From positions 1 to 36,158 of the forward strand of contig NZ_JACJPG010000187.1 in assembly GCF_014695955.1 (NCBI RefSeq): a DNA stretch of 36,158 bases. The letters are read 5' to 3'. The position numbers and the translations under genes were made by a program. Shown here in pieces: positions 22,801 through 29,567 of this stretch; within the stretch, counting starts at the first letter, position 1; each line of letters opens with the position of its first letter. The notes beneath the pieces were generated by a model. It was not told the origin of the DNA. It did not search any database and was given only the letters and a program-made list of their open reading frames with translations. Origin of the DNA: Leptolyngbya sp. FACHB-36. Its GTDB lineage: Bacteria; Cyanobacteriota; Cyanobacteriia; Leptolyngbyales; Leptolyngbyaceae.

Positions 22801-23118
22801 CTAGATGACCTTTTCTTGCGGTTGCCTGCGGTAGCTCTTGATTTTGCCTGTGCGGTCTAGCCAGATGGTGAAGCGCTGAACGTGGCAGGTTTTTGACTCG
22901 TCGTTCACAACGCAATGAACTGTTCTCTCGAAGTAGAGAAACCAAACCTTCTGGTTTTTGTGCCTGCTGGCATCCACCAGCCAGTAGTCGCGGAGGAAGC
23001 CGTTTACTACCTGCTTCTGAGCTGCGGTGGCGTCTTCCCAAAAGTCCTGGATGCGTCGTTTCTCCCAGCCTTTAGGCGGCGACAGAGGCTCTAAGTTTTT
23101 AATGAGTGCTTGTTGCAT
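22801..23118 (-). CDS. Hypothetical protein
   Basis: A 105-aa protein of unknown family with alternating Trp/Tyr-rich strands (KNQKVWFLYFERTVHCVVND, HVQRFTIWLDRTGKIKSYRR) after a helical N-terminus (KGWEKRRIQDFWEDATAAQK). It lies 2 bp past the upstream stop in the ArdA cluster, which supports it being a gene. No motif gives a function. Confidence 0.5.
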   Translation of the reverse strand: MQQALIKNLEPLSPPKGWEKRRIQDFWEDATAAQKQVVNGFLRDYWLVDASRHKNQKVWFLYFERTVHCVVNDESKTCHVQRFTIWLDRTGKIKSYRRQPQEKVI

Positions 23119-23120
23119 GG

Positions 23121-23297
23121 TTAGAGCCTGGTTTCCTGGAGGAACGAGTAGACCATGTTTAGAAGGCGCTGTACTTCTCCAAGCTGCCGCATTAGCTCAG
23201 CGTCGGTAGCATCAGCTTCAAAGGCTTTAGTGAGTTGATGAATCGCCTTGTGTGCCTCTTGCGAGCGGAGGTAGGCGTGTAGAAACTCTCTGCTCAT
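23121..23297 (-). CDS. Small helical hypothetical protein
   Basis: A 58-aa protein starting MSREFLHAYLRSQEAHKAIH, entirely helical in pattern. Its ATG overlaps the stop of the upstream Cys-rich gene (TGATG) and it is 2 bp from the next gene, so it belongs to the operon. Function unknown. Confidence 0.5.
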   Translation of the reverse strand: MSREFLHAYLRSQEAHKAIHQLTKAFEADATDAELMRQLGEVQRLLNMVYSFLQETRL

Positions 23298-23545
23298 CAG
23301 AACGGCACCTCTTCGCTGTAGAAGTGGCATCGCTCCGCGTAGGAATCCCAGGGAGGCAAGTTACATGGGTGGATGTCTGCCGCAGCACGTAATCTGCAAT
23401 AGCCCCACATTCCGGGTTTGGGACGCTGATAGTTCTCACACATGCCGCACTGTGGCTTAGGTGCTGGCGCTGCTGGTGGCTCTGGGTCGTCGGGCGCTTC
23501 GTTGCAGTGGTAGCCGTCGTAATCGGCTAATAGTGAGTAGTCCAT
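23297..23545 (-). CDS. Small Cys-rich hypothetical protein
   Basis: An 82-aa protein with a Pro/Ala-rich linker and Cys residues in PQCGMCENYQRPKPGMWGYC and later HPCNLPPW...RCHFYS, probably a metal-binding module of the kind often encoded in cyanobacterial phage-like DNA. The ATG at 23545 has GGAGAT upstream. The upstream segment holds the CCCCAGAAC box and a 9-bp hairpin. Confidence 0.5.
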   Translation of the reverse strand: MDYSLLADYDGYHCNEAPDDPEPPAAPAPKPQCGMCENYQRPKPGMWGYCRLRAAADIHPCNLPPWDSYAERCHFYSEEVPF

Positions 23546-23566
23546 AATTGAATCTCCATCTCTGTT

Positions 23567-23614
23567 GTTCTGGGGTGGAAAACTGCCCTTACCCGACCGC
23601 GAATCAGGTAAGGG
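23567..23614 (-). promoter_or_regulatory. GC hairpin plus CCCCAGAAC box
   Basis: GCCCTTACC and GGTAAGGGC pair over 9 bp (23584-23614 region), and in the leftward direction are followed by CCCCAGAAC (23567-23575), then GGAGAT and the ATG at 23545. The hairpin has no U-run, so it is more likely an attenuator or processing site than a terminator. Confidence 0.45.
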
Positions 23615-23624
23615 CATTGCGCTT

Positions 23625-23942
23625 TTAGGCAGCGCTTCTCTCAGCACACTGGAGAGCCAACGGCAGCAAGCCATCGAACTCCCACACCTTCACTTCCCAC
23701 GCGCAATTTGGGAGGCGATCGGACTCGCGCACCGCTGCTCGAACCTCGCCGAACTGTCGCTTAATGCCCGTAACAAACTGCTGGGCTTGCTCCTCCGACT
23801 CAAAGCCGAAGTAACCGCACTGGATGCGATCCATGCGTCCACCTCTGCCGGGGCGTTTCAGAGCGCGATACATCAGCGCTAACCGGGGAGACAAGACTAG
23901 TAGAGAGAAGCCATCAGCTAATCGACGAACCTTAGAAGTCAT
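23625..23942 (-). CDS. Hypothetical protein
   Basis: A 105-aa basic protein. Its central part (DRIQCGYFGFESEEQAQQFV, TGIKRQFGEVRAAVRESDRL, WEVKVWEF) looks like a small alpha/beta domain. It is the first gene of the leftward ArdA cluster, about 20 bp downstream of the TAAGCTA palindrome. The start is uncertain because no clear ribosome binding site precedes the ATG at 23942; an internal Met is possible. Confidence 0.5.
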   Translation of the reverse strand: MTSKVRRLADGFSLLVLSPRLALMYRALKRPGRGGRMDRIQCGYFGFESEEQAQQFVTGIKRQFGEVRAAVRESDRLPNCAWEVKVWEFDGLLPLALQCAERSAA

Positions 23943-23962
23943 GAGGTGAAAACCAACTCAAC

Positions 23963-23980
23963 TAAGCTAATTATAGCTTA
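23963..23980 (-). promoter_or_regulatory. Promoter/operator palindrome, copy 1
   Basis: TAAGCTA-ATTA-TAGCTTA is a perfect 7-bp inverted repeat; on the minus strand it contains TATAAT (23970-23975) as a -10 element for the leftward ArdA cluster. An identical 18-mer occurs at 24379-24396. Confidence 0.55.
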
Positions 23981-24021
23981 TTAAGCCTTACAGATAAGCT
24001 ATCTTTACCTTAGATTCACAC

Positions 24022-24050
24022 AACAAAACTGCCCCCAAAACTGGAGGCAG
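24022..24050 (-). terminator. Rho-independent terminator, leftward
   Basis: CTGCCTCC pairs with GGGGGCAG (one G-T wobble) around AGTTTT, followed on the minus strand by TTTTGTTGT. With the promoter-like palindrome at 24379-24396 it would bound a leftward transcript of about 350 nt. Confidence 0.65.
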
Positions 24051-24372
24051 GAGGGCAGCGGGTACGCTGCCTAAGCCGAAGGAACTAGCGAGGCAGCAGC
24101 ACGCCAGGAGTGCGAGAGCCAGCAGAACGGGGGCGCGGAAGCTGCGATAGTAACGAAGCCCGAAGCCAAGCCGGACAGCCCAAATGCAGCGCCACACCTG
24201 AGTCGCAAGGGAACCCTGGCTCTAGCAAGCGAGCACCCAACGCCCGCAGCGACGAACCCAAACCAGCCACCGCAGCCGGAGACGACAACGGCACCCACAG
24301 CACAACCCCAGAACCGAACTGAGCCGGACGGCACCACGAACCAGAGGGAAAAGGAAAGAGCATAGAACACAT
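24051..24372 (-). other. Possible short transcription unit of biased composition
   Basis: Between a promoter-like palindrome and a terminator lies a leftward segment poor in A (T-poor on the + strand). Several frames are open at once (for instance MCSMLFPFPSGSWCRP from 24372), as expected when stop codons are suppressed by composition, so none is called as a gene. A non-coding RNA is the main alternative. Confidence 0.35.
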
Positions 24373-24378
24373 CTTAAT

Positions 24379-24396
24379 TAAGCTAATTATAGCTTA
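24379..24396 (-). promoter_or_regulatory. Promoter/operator palindrome, copy 2
   Basis: The 18-mer is identical to the one at 23963-23980, with TATAAT at 24386-24391 on the minus strand. No clear -35 hexamer is seen at either copy, so an activator or a repressor acting on the palindrome is plausible. Confidence 0.5.
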
Positions 24397-24409
24397 AAAT
24401 ATAGAGGAA

Positions 24410-25182
24410 GGCGAGGGGGCAAGAGAGGCGCGAAGGGCTACACAAACGGAGGCGGCAGCAGGGGCACCCACCGAACCGCAACCCGGACACCTGCCAGGGG
24501 GAGGCAACCCACGAAGTAGGCGCAAACCGCAAGCCAACCACCAACGGAAACCGACCGGGAAAACCTGAGAGCCAGCGATCGGGGCAGCAAGGAAACAACG
24601 GCAGCAGACGCAAGGAAACGGACCCAACCGCAGCGGGGCGCAACGCAGCGGAGCCAAAACCCAAACCAGGCAGGGAAACAGAACCCATAAGGCACCCTGC
24701 CGGGAACTGGGCACCGCCGCGCCAGCGGCAGAGCCAAGCCAACGCCGAAGACGGCAACTAGGACAACTGGCACACGCAACCGTCACAACCCTTTCGCTCA
24801 CCTTCTCTTTTCTTCTCTCTTCTCCCTGAGACAGCGGAGTGGAGCGCCCTAGGCTAAATGACGCCCGACGTGTGCGCGGAGCGCCGAGGCGACCAACGGG
24901 AGCGGAGAACAGAGGGCAGAATTGCCTATGGCGCGAAACGTAGCGGCAACTTTGCACAGGGCGTCAGCAGCAAAGCGATCGCGGCTGTTGGGAGCCTGCC
25001 GAATGGAGATGAGGAGCGCACGCAGGAGCACCGCAGACGGAGAGAGGCGGGCGGACGGAGAAGTAGCGAAGCCGCTCGACCAACGGGAAAAGGGCGTAGC
25101 GGGTCATCGAATAGGCTGCATCGTTCGATCAATTCCGGCATCGGTGCGCCAGCGCCAGCAGCACGGCAGCGGCTAAATTTTC
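24410..25182. other. T-depleted block without recognisable genes
   Basis: Between 24421 and 24780 the + strand holds only 10 T in 360 nt, and none in 24601-24660. From 24850 to 25180 the bias is milder. Long frames exist on both strands (for instance leftward from 24957 or 24779, rightward from 24858) but their products are low-complexity and Arg-, Cys- or Pro-rich, and stops are rare simply because every stop on either strand needs a T or its complement here. A pyrimidine tract lies at 24795-24830. No gene is supported. Confidence 0.6.
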
Positions 25183-25229
25183 ACTGTCCTATGAGACACT
25201 TGCTACCTGTCCTACGAGACACAGGACAC
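25183..25229. promoter_or_regulatory. TGTCCT/AGGACA box D
   Basis: TGTCCTATGAGACA, linker CTTGCTACC, TGTCCTACGAGACA and AGGACAC, just past the T-depleted block and about 50 bp from the end of the leftward gene at 25283. A HIP1 octamer follows. No start codon abuts it. Confidence 0.5.
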
Positions 25230-25282
25230 AAAAAGCGATCGCCCCGATGGAGAGCGATCGCCTAGTTGAGTCGGTTTAAAGT

Positions 25283-25753
25283 CTAAGCAGCGACGAGGCT
25301 TGAGGCTGTTTGTACTGCCATCACGTAGTCGTAGCCTGCTACCGGTCGTCCGTTTTGGGGTTTGAACACAAGCTCTGCCTCGTGATTGGGACGATCGCTC
25401 AACTCAAATATGGCTGAGCCGTCCTCATTGCGAGTAATTTCACTTCCCTCTAAGAAGAAAGTCAATACTTTAGCGCCTGGGCTGCTCCAGTCGTGCCGCT
25501 TGGGGATTTTCCCGTCTAGTGTGCAGATAGCAGTGCAAAAGTGCCATTCATCGTTCTGAGGCTGATAGTGATCAATTTGAACCACAATCCAGCCATCAAT
25601 TACTTCACCGATCTGTGGGGCGCTGTCTGCCTGCCGAATCTCGTAATCTTCAACAGGTCCAAACTTCCCCGGCTGGTAGTCCGGGTCGTGCGCTAATCGT
25701 TCAGGATCAGCGTAGCCGTCAGGATAAACCTGAATGTATTTGATGATGTGCAT
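25283..25753 (-). CDS. Hypothetical protein
   Basis: A 156-aa protein of unknown family, rich in Asp, Glu and aromatic residues (IQVYPDGYADPERLAHDPDY, VIDGWIVVQIDHYQPQNDEW). The acidic character could suggest a cytosolic protein, possibly a DNA mimic, but nothing diagnostic is seen. ATG at 25753 has GGAGG 5 nt upstream and overlaps the stop of the upstream gene (TAATG). Confidence 0.55.
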   Translation of the reverse strand: MHIIKYIQVYPDGYADPERLAHDPDYQPGKFGPVEDYEIRQADSAPQIGEVIDGWIVVQIDHYQPQNDEWHFCTAICTLDGKIPKRHDWSSPGAKVLTFFLEGSEITRNEDGSAIFELSDRPNHEAELVFKPQNGRPVAGYDYVMAVQTASSLVAA

Positions 25754-26121
25754 TATCGCCTCCGATCGTCGGTTTCCGGTTCGGGATGGTTGCTCAAGAC
25801 GTGGCACTCCCACTTCTTGCCTTTCTGACTGGTGCGTCTGACTTGGCTAAAAGTCGTTCCAGTCTCGGCTGCAATCTGCCTACACTTCGCTTCAGCTTCG
25901 TTTAGAGTGTCACCCCAAACATAATCGATAATTTGGCTCTGGATTGGTTTATCAGGATCATCAATTCGATGGATTCCTGCGCCTGGCGCGATCGGTCGTT
26001 GTGGTTGGGCAGGCTGGGCAGCAGGACGCACCACAGATCCACCACCAGCAGGAACGACAATGCGAGCGCATTGCGAGACAGGAACAGCGGCGATGCTGGC
26101 TATTAGTGCGATCTTGATCAT
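25753..26121 (-). CDS. Secreted or lipoprotein-like hypothetical protein
   Basis: A 122-aa protein with an N-terminal signal sequence (MIKIALIASIAAVPVSQCAR); Cys18 could be a lipobox cysteine, though the box is poor. A Pro/Gln/Ala-rich stretch follows, then a small folded part (DYVWGDTLNEAEAKCRQIAA). It is coupled to the genes on both sides by one-base overlaps. Confidence 0.55.
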   Translation of the reverse strand: MIKIALIASIAAVPVSQCARIVVPAGGGSVVRPAAQPAQPQRPIAPGAGIHRIDDPDKPIQSQIIDYVWGDTLNEAEAKCRQIAAETGTTFSQVRRTSQKGKKWECHVLSNHPEPETDDRRR

Positions 26122-26420
26122 TAACCTGCTTTGGTGATTTCGTGGCGTGTGTATTTCTCACCGCTGAAGTATATCTCTACCGTTGCGTCTCCTCTCACAT
26201 AGAGCAATGTCGATTTGTACTTGGCTCTGGGTATCCCTAACGCTTTAATTACCTGCTGCTCGGTCATCCCTTTCTTAAGCTGACTCAATTGTTGGTCATC
26301 AACTTTGCCTGGTAGCTTGTCGGTAGGTTTGGCGATCGCATCGATTGAAGCTGTGATTCCATAGACGCTGCCAAGTCCTAGCAGCAGTCCGATCGAGAGT
26401 GCTGTGAATCTGCTAATCAT
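26121..26420 (-). CDS. BamE/SmpA-like small secreted protein
   Basis: A 99-aa protein with a signal or membrane anchor (LSIGLLLGLGSVYGITASID) and the segment LSQLKKGMTEQQVIKALGIP, the pattern 'L..G.t..qV...lG.P' shared by SmpA/OmlA (BamE-like) domains. In such proteins the domain supports envelope assembly; here the role is unknown. It overlaps the downstream gene by one base. Confidence 0.6.
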   Translation of the reverse strand: MISRFTALSIGLLLGLGSVYGITASIDAIAKPTDKLPGKVDDQQLSQLKKGMTEQQVIKALGIPRAKYKSTLLYVRGDATVEIYFSGEKYTRHEITKAG

Positions 26421-26476
26421 TGAATTACCTCTAGTTTCGATGGGGTCCGGGGTGGTAGTTGGTAGCTGCGCCCCGG

Positions 26477-27031
26477 TTAATTACCGCGTGTTGCGTCGTA
26501 GTTGAAGGCTCGTCCATTGGAGTCGTACTGGATGGCTACCCAGCCGCTGCTGCCCTCAATGCGGTAGTAGTCCGTGCCGTTGGTCCAATCACGCTTTGCT
26601 GGTAGTCCTAGCCGCGATTTGATGGCGTTGTAACTCTGCCCCTGCTCGAAGTTCAAGGCTTTCAATACCCTCGCCTCATCAGCAGTGATTGTGCCCTCTC
26701 TGCCATAATCAGCGGTCCCCACCGGCGGCAGCGCTGGATCTTTCGATGCTGTTGCAGGTTGGGACGAAATGCTCAGCGATCGACCAAGTGACTGCATCTC
26801 TGAACGAGTGCAGCCCAGCAGTGGAAAGAATGCGACCGTCACGATCACAATCTGAATCAGGCTTCCGATCGCTTGGTTGCTGGGGTCGTAAGCCACCTCG
26901 TAGGTGTTCCTTTGAAGCTGGCGGCTGATGGTATCGCGGTAGCCTGCGGCGTCTGATTCATTGGAGAATCTCGCCACAACTCGACAACAGCGATCGTTGA
27001 GCCGCTGCCGCACAATCCAGGGTTTATTCAT
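26477..27031 (-). CDS. Membrane-anchored hypothetical protein
   Basis: A 184-aa protein with a cytosolic N-terminus (~1-55: VARFSNESDAAGYRDTISRQ), one hydrophobic segment (~57-75: AIGSLIQIVIVTVAFFPLLG) ending at LLGC, and a C-terminal part (~115-184) containing LKALNFEQGQSYNAIKSRLG and YYRIEGSSGWVAIQYD. The latter resembles the 'G.s..eI...LG.P' element of BamE-like domains, as in its neighbour. ATG at 27031. Confidence 0.5.
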   Translation of the reverse strand: MNKPWIVRQRLNDRCCRVVARFSNESDAAGYRDTISRQLQRNTYEVAYDPSNQAIGSLIQIVIVTVAFFPLLGCTRSEMQSLGRSLSISSQPATASKDPALPPVGTADYGREGTITADEARVLKALNFEQGQSYNAIKSRLGLPAKRDWTNGTDYYRIEGSSGWVAIQYDSNGRAFNYDATRGN

Positions 27032-27087
27032 GGCAGTTCTGTAGATAAACTGCCGTAAGAATAACGCAATCATTCCCTTATGGGAAT
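27032..27087. promoter_or_regulatory. Two inverted repeats in the divergent promoter region
   Basis: GGCAGTT/AACTGCC (27032-27054) lies right at the leftward start, and ATTCCC-TTAT-GGGAAT (27072-27087) is upstream of the rightward RHH gene. Both are candidate operators in the 110-bp divergent region. Confidence 0.45.
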
Positions 27088-27141
27088 AAGGAGGTTAGGG
27101 AAAACGTAAATAAGTTAATATGCCCATGACACAATTACCGA

Positions 27142-27330
27142 ATGGCAGAGATGAAAATCGTGATTGAGGAATCGCTAAAGCGTCGGTTTAAGGGCACTTG
27201 TGGCGAAAAAGGTGTGACGATGAGCGACGTGACTGTTGAGCTAATTAAGCTGTGGCTTGACGGTCAAATTGTCCTACCAGAATCTGAACAGGACATGGGA
27301 CAGGACGCAGGACAGGACAAACAGAAGTAG
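27142..27330 (+). CDS. Ribbon-helix-helix protein with motif-encoding tail
   Basis: A 62-aa protein whose first 45 residues (EMKIVIEESLKRRFKGTCGE, KGVTMSDVTVELIKLWLDGQ) have the strand-helix-helix layout of RHH regulators (Arc/ParG/CopG type). The C-terminus is a repeated acidic tail (EQDMGQDAGQDKQ). The DNA for that tail is made of AGGACA half-sites, so gene and putative binding site overlap. It is a good candidate for the protein that reads the TGTCCT/AGGACA boxes. Confidence 0.65.
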   Translation: MAEMKIVIEESLKRRFKGTCGEKGVTMSDVTVELIKLWLDGQIVLPESEQDMGQDAGQDKQK

Positions 27331-27386
27331 TTGTACATGAACCTTTCGGCTATCCTGTAGGACACAGGGCAGGACATAGGACACAT
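27269..27386. promoter_or_regulatory. TGTCCT/AGGACA box E cluster
   Basis: At least eight half-sites: TTGTCCTA at 27269, then AGGACA-type copies through 27320 inside the end of the RHH gene, then ATCCTGTAGGACAC, AGGACATAGGACAC from 27352 up to the ATG at 27385. It is the densest cluster in the window, next to two DNA-binding genes. Confidence 0.65.
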
Positions 27387-28002
27387 GGAAACCTACTTGC
27401 TAACGATTCAGGACTTCGAGGAGCGTTACGAGAAATCACGCTCCAACATCAACAGCCGGATTAATGGACTGAAACAGAAGGGTTATGACATGGAAGCCCA
27501 AAGGCTTGAGGGTAAAAATGTCTATAACGCCGAGCAAGTCAGGCTGATGGACGAGTTGCACAAGCATCTTAAGAATGGGCGCACGATCGCCGCGTTTCCG
27601 GCTGCTCACGCCTCAGCAGGTTTAGATAGTGTCCTACAGGACAGACGGCAGGTGTCCTACAGGACACAGGACAGACCAGAAATCGCAACCTCAATCAAGC
27701 CGAATGAACCGGCTCCGGCTGTCTTCGGCATTGCTGCCCTGATGGATTCGATCGCGGGCAAGGTAGTAGACATCATCACGGCTCGGCAGCAGCTACCACC
27801 AGCACCGATCGCGGACCCACTCGCCAACTTGCGTTCATTACAGGAAGCGTGCGATCGAGGCTGGTTGCTGTCGTCGTCACAACTCGCGCCACTGGTCGGG
27901 CTAAAGAACCTTGGTAGTAAAGACTTTGAGCGCTTCGGCTTTAAGTTTGAGCGGGCTGGGAAGAACGGTGCTGAAGCTGCTTGGAAGGTACAAAAGCCGT
28001 GA
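27385..28002 (+). CDS. HTH-like DNA-binding protein of plasmid type
   Basis: A 205-aa protein. The N-terminal ~65 residues (LLTIQDFEERYEKSRSNINS, RINGLKQKGYDMEAQRLEGK, NVYNAEQVRLMDELHKHLKN) look like a MerR-like winged HTH. A linker follows, encoded by a second TGTCCT/AGGACA cluster (27629-27677), then a C-terminal domain (~140-205) with LAPLVGLKNLGSKDFERFGF. The binding-site-like cluster within its own gene resembles the winged-helix gene at 15451. A replication or partition role is inferred, not shown. Confidence 0.6.
   Translation: METYLLTIQDFEERYEKSRSNINSRINGLKQKGYDMEAQRLEGKNVYNAEQVRLMDELHKHLKNGRTIAAFPAAHASAGLDSVLQDRRQVSYRTQDRPEIATSIKPNEPAPAVFGIAALMDSIAGKVVDIITARQQLPPAPIADPLANLRSLQEACDRGWLLSSSQLAPLVGLKNLGSKDFERFGFKFERAGKNGAEAAWKVQKP
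27629..27677. repeat. TGTCCT/AGGACA box F, inside the coding region
   Basis: GTGTCCTACAGGACA occurs twice (27629 and 27652 regions) separated by GACGGCAG, followed by CAGGACAG. These are the most perfect palindromes of the family, TGTCCTACAGGACA. Confidence 0.65.
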
Positions 28003-28337
28003 CCGATTCAGTTATTCATCCCGACTACATCCGCATTTTTAGACGGGTAGCCGGAGGATGGCGGCTTCGGAAGGGAAAACTGTTTTACAAAAGATTGCCG
28101 ATCGCAACCCCTGACTTCGATGATTTCGAGTTGATGTACGGAATATCTAAGCAACAAGTCGTGATTGAGTTGTTCCGCATCAATGCTGGCAAGGAGGGGT
28201 ACTACCTGGCGAACTTACGCCATAAGCGTTACTACTACTGCGGTTTGACAAGCGAGGATATTCGGGCAAAACTCATGAGTCTGGGCATTGGTCGCGCTGA
28301 CCCATTAGAAGATCGACTCAATGACGATGATGCTTGA
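27999..28337 (+). CDS. Hypothetical protein, coupled to HTH-like gene
   Basis: A 112-aa basic protein (IRIFRRVAGGWRLRKGKLFY, ELFRINAGKEGYYLANLRHK, RYYYCGLTSEDIRAKLMSLG) with no recognised family. The GTG start overlaps the upstream stop (GTGA). The Arg/Tyr-rich strands suggest nucleic-acid binding. An earlier TTG in frame (27981) is possible. Confidence 0.55.
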   Translation: MTDSVIHPDYIRIFRRVAGGWRLRKGKLFYKRLPIATPDFDDFELMYGISKQQVVIELFRINAGKEGYYLANLRHKRYYYCGLTSEDIRAKLMSLGIGRADPLEDRLNDDDA

Positions 28338-28348
28338 GTGAGTCAAGC

Positions 28349-28543
28349 TCAAACCTTTATCTCTAGTCGCCTCTCCAACACCTCTAGCCGTCGCTTGACC
28401 TGAGCCAGTTCATCCTCTGGGGTGGCTGGCTCTAATTTATGCAGCAGCGCATCGATCACGAACTGCGATCGCTCTTTCTCGTTCTGGGGTAAACGCTCCA
28501 TCAGGTCCGGTGGAATGCGAAGCGAGAGCCGAGGGTTAGGCAT
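28349..28543 (-). CDS. RHH-like (CopG-type) protein with coiled-coil tail
   Basis: A 64-aa protein: the first part PNPRLSLRIPPDLMERLPQN, EKERSQFVIDALLHKL has the strand-helix-helix of CopG/MetJ-type regulators, then a short coiled coil (DELAQVKRRLEVLERRLE). Seven GGTGACA direct repeats lie immediately upstream of its ATG, as expected of an autoregulated RHH protein that binds direct repeats. Confidence 0.7.
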   Translation of the reverse strand: MPNPRLSLRIPPDLMERLPQNEKERSQFVIDALLHKLEPATPEDELAQVKRRLEVLERRLEIKV

Positions 28544-28650
28544 GGTGACAGATTGGGTACAAGTGGTGACAGATTCACTAAAACTTGGTGACAAGTGGTG
28601 ACAGAGGGTGGTGACAGATTTCCCTTAAGTGGTGACAGCCAGTGGTGACA
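28544..28650. repeat. Seven GGTGACA iterons upstream of RHH gene
   Basis: GGTGACA starts at 28544, 28565, 28587, 28597, 28610, 28631 and 28644; five copies extend to GTGGTGACAG. Spacings (21, 22, 10, 13, 21, 13) are close to whole or half multiples of the helical turn. Direct-repeat arrays of this kind serve as plasmid origins, centromeres or RHH operators. Confidence 0.8.
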
Positions 28651-28922
28651 GGCTTGGGGCAATTGTGCCCGATCGCTGTCTCCACCCATCACTAGAGTAC
28701 ATTTGCTCCGCTTATCGGCAGTAATCCATTAAAAAACGTTGCCCTTCTGCTATACACGCAGTAGGACAACGCGCTGAAATTACCACTACATGTGCATATC
28801 AAGACTTGAGCTAGTCCAATACTGAATATTTGGACTAAAACAGATTTAAATAGGCTGTCAGCAGCTAGTAAATTGTGCCCATGCGATACAGAATTCTAGC
28901 GATCGTTCAGTGACATAAGTCA
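28651..28922. other. Gene-free segment next to the iterons
   Basis: No gene is seen. It has GGGCA-ATTG-TGCCC (about 28657-28671) and the inverted repeat AGTCCAA/TTGGACT (28813-28836), and is fairly AT-rich after 28720. With the iterons this could be part of a replication origin, but no clear DnaA-box cluster was noticed. Confidence 0.4.
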
Positions 28923-29462
28923 TTAGTTAGCCTTATCTCTGCGGTAGTCCCAAGGGCGCTCCTGGCTGCTTGCCCACACGCCCATCTTTGCCTTCTGTGC
29001 TTCTGATTCCGCACTGACGATCGCGCTTCGATTCGGGCAACTGCTGCTGTGTTGCTCGTAATGATATGCCATTCCGTTCGCAGCCATACCAGAGTTCACC
29101 AATTCTGATTTAGTGCCTGGTGCATTAATCCAAACCTCTGCTACAGTGCGCCCGTAGCGGTCTTGCTCGATGGGCTGCACCGTCACTTTCCCCTTGCCGC
29201 GGTCGATCCATTGCTGCAATGCTCGCTTGGACTCTTCCCCCAGCGGTTGTGATTTCTCTGGTGCATCAATGCCACATAGTCTGACTTTTACCCCAGAACG
29301 AAGCACCAAGCTATCCCCGTCGCTGACTCGCTTCACTGGCTCTGCTGCTGTGGTAGGCACCGGCGGCTGTGCGGATTGTGGGGGGAGCTGCTGCGCTTGG
29401 GATGAGCAACCAGAAAGGGCGATCGTTGCCCCTAATAACTTCATTAGAGTTTTACGTTTCAT
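28923..29462 (-). CDS. Thermonuclease-like (SNase) lipoprotein
   Basis: A 179-aa protein of the staphylococcal-nuclease fold, which hydrolyses DNA and RNA. It has a lipoprotein signal (MKRKTLMKLLGATIALSGC; lipobox LSGC at ~16-19), a Pro/Gln linker, then the SNase core with VSDGDSLVL, VKVRLCGIDAPE (Arg, Asp), PLGEESK (Glu) and DRYGRTVAEVW (Arg). All catalytic positions are present. It is probably anchored at the cell surface or periplasmic side. ATG at 29462 is chosen over an in-frame upstream codon. Confidence 0.88.
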   Translation of the reverse strand: MKRKTLMKLLGATIALSGCSSQAQQLPPQSAQPPVPTTAAEPVKRVSDGDSLVLRSGVKVRLCGIDAPEKSQPLGEESKRALQQWIDRGKGKVTVQPIEQDRYGRTVAEVWINAPGTKSELVNSGMAANGMAYHYEQHSSSCPNRSAIVSAESEAQKAKMGVWASSQERPWDYRRDKAN

Positions 29463-29515
29463 CAAGTAAATCTCCTGATGCACTGCCTAAAGCTTGGTCA
29501 GTACAGGTTTTAGAG

Positions 29516-29530
29516 TTCCCAATTCGGGAA
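29516..29530. promoter_or_regulatory. Inverted repeat in divergent promoter region
   Basis: TTCCC-AATTC-GGGAA lies between the leftward nuclease gene and the rightward secreted-protein gene. The arms match those of the repeat at 27072-27087 (TTCCC/GGGAA), so the same regulator could bind both. Confidence 0.4.
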
Positions 29531-29567
29531 TGTAACTGTGTTGATTCAAGTTCAGAGGAGATCTCCA

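Noticed and set aside
24383-24780. A diversity-generating retroelement variable region as cause of the depleted base
   Set aside because: No reverse transcriptase, template repeat or target gene was seen in the window.
24383-25265. Several long ORFs on both strands in the T-depleted block
   Set aside because: Open frames are expected when T is nearly absent; products are low-complexity, start codons are often TTG, and no family-like pattern is seen.
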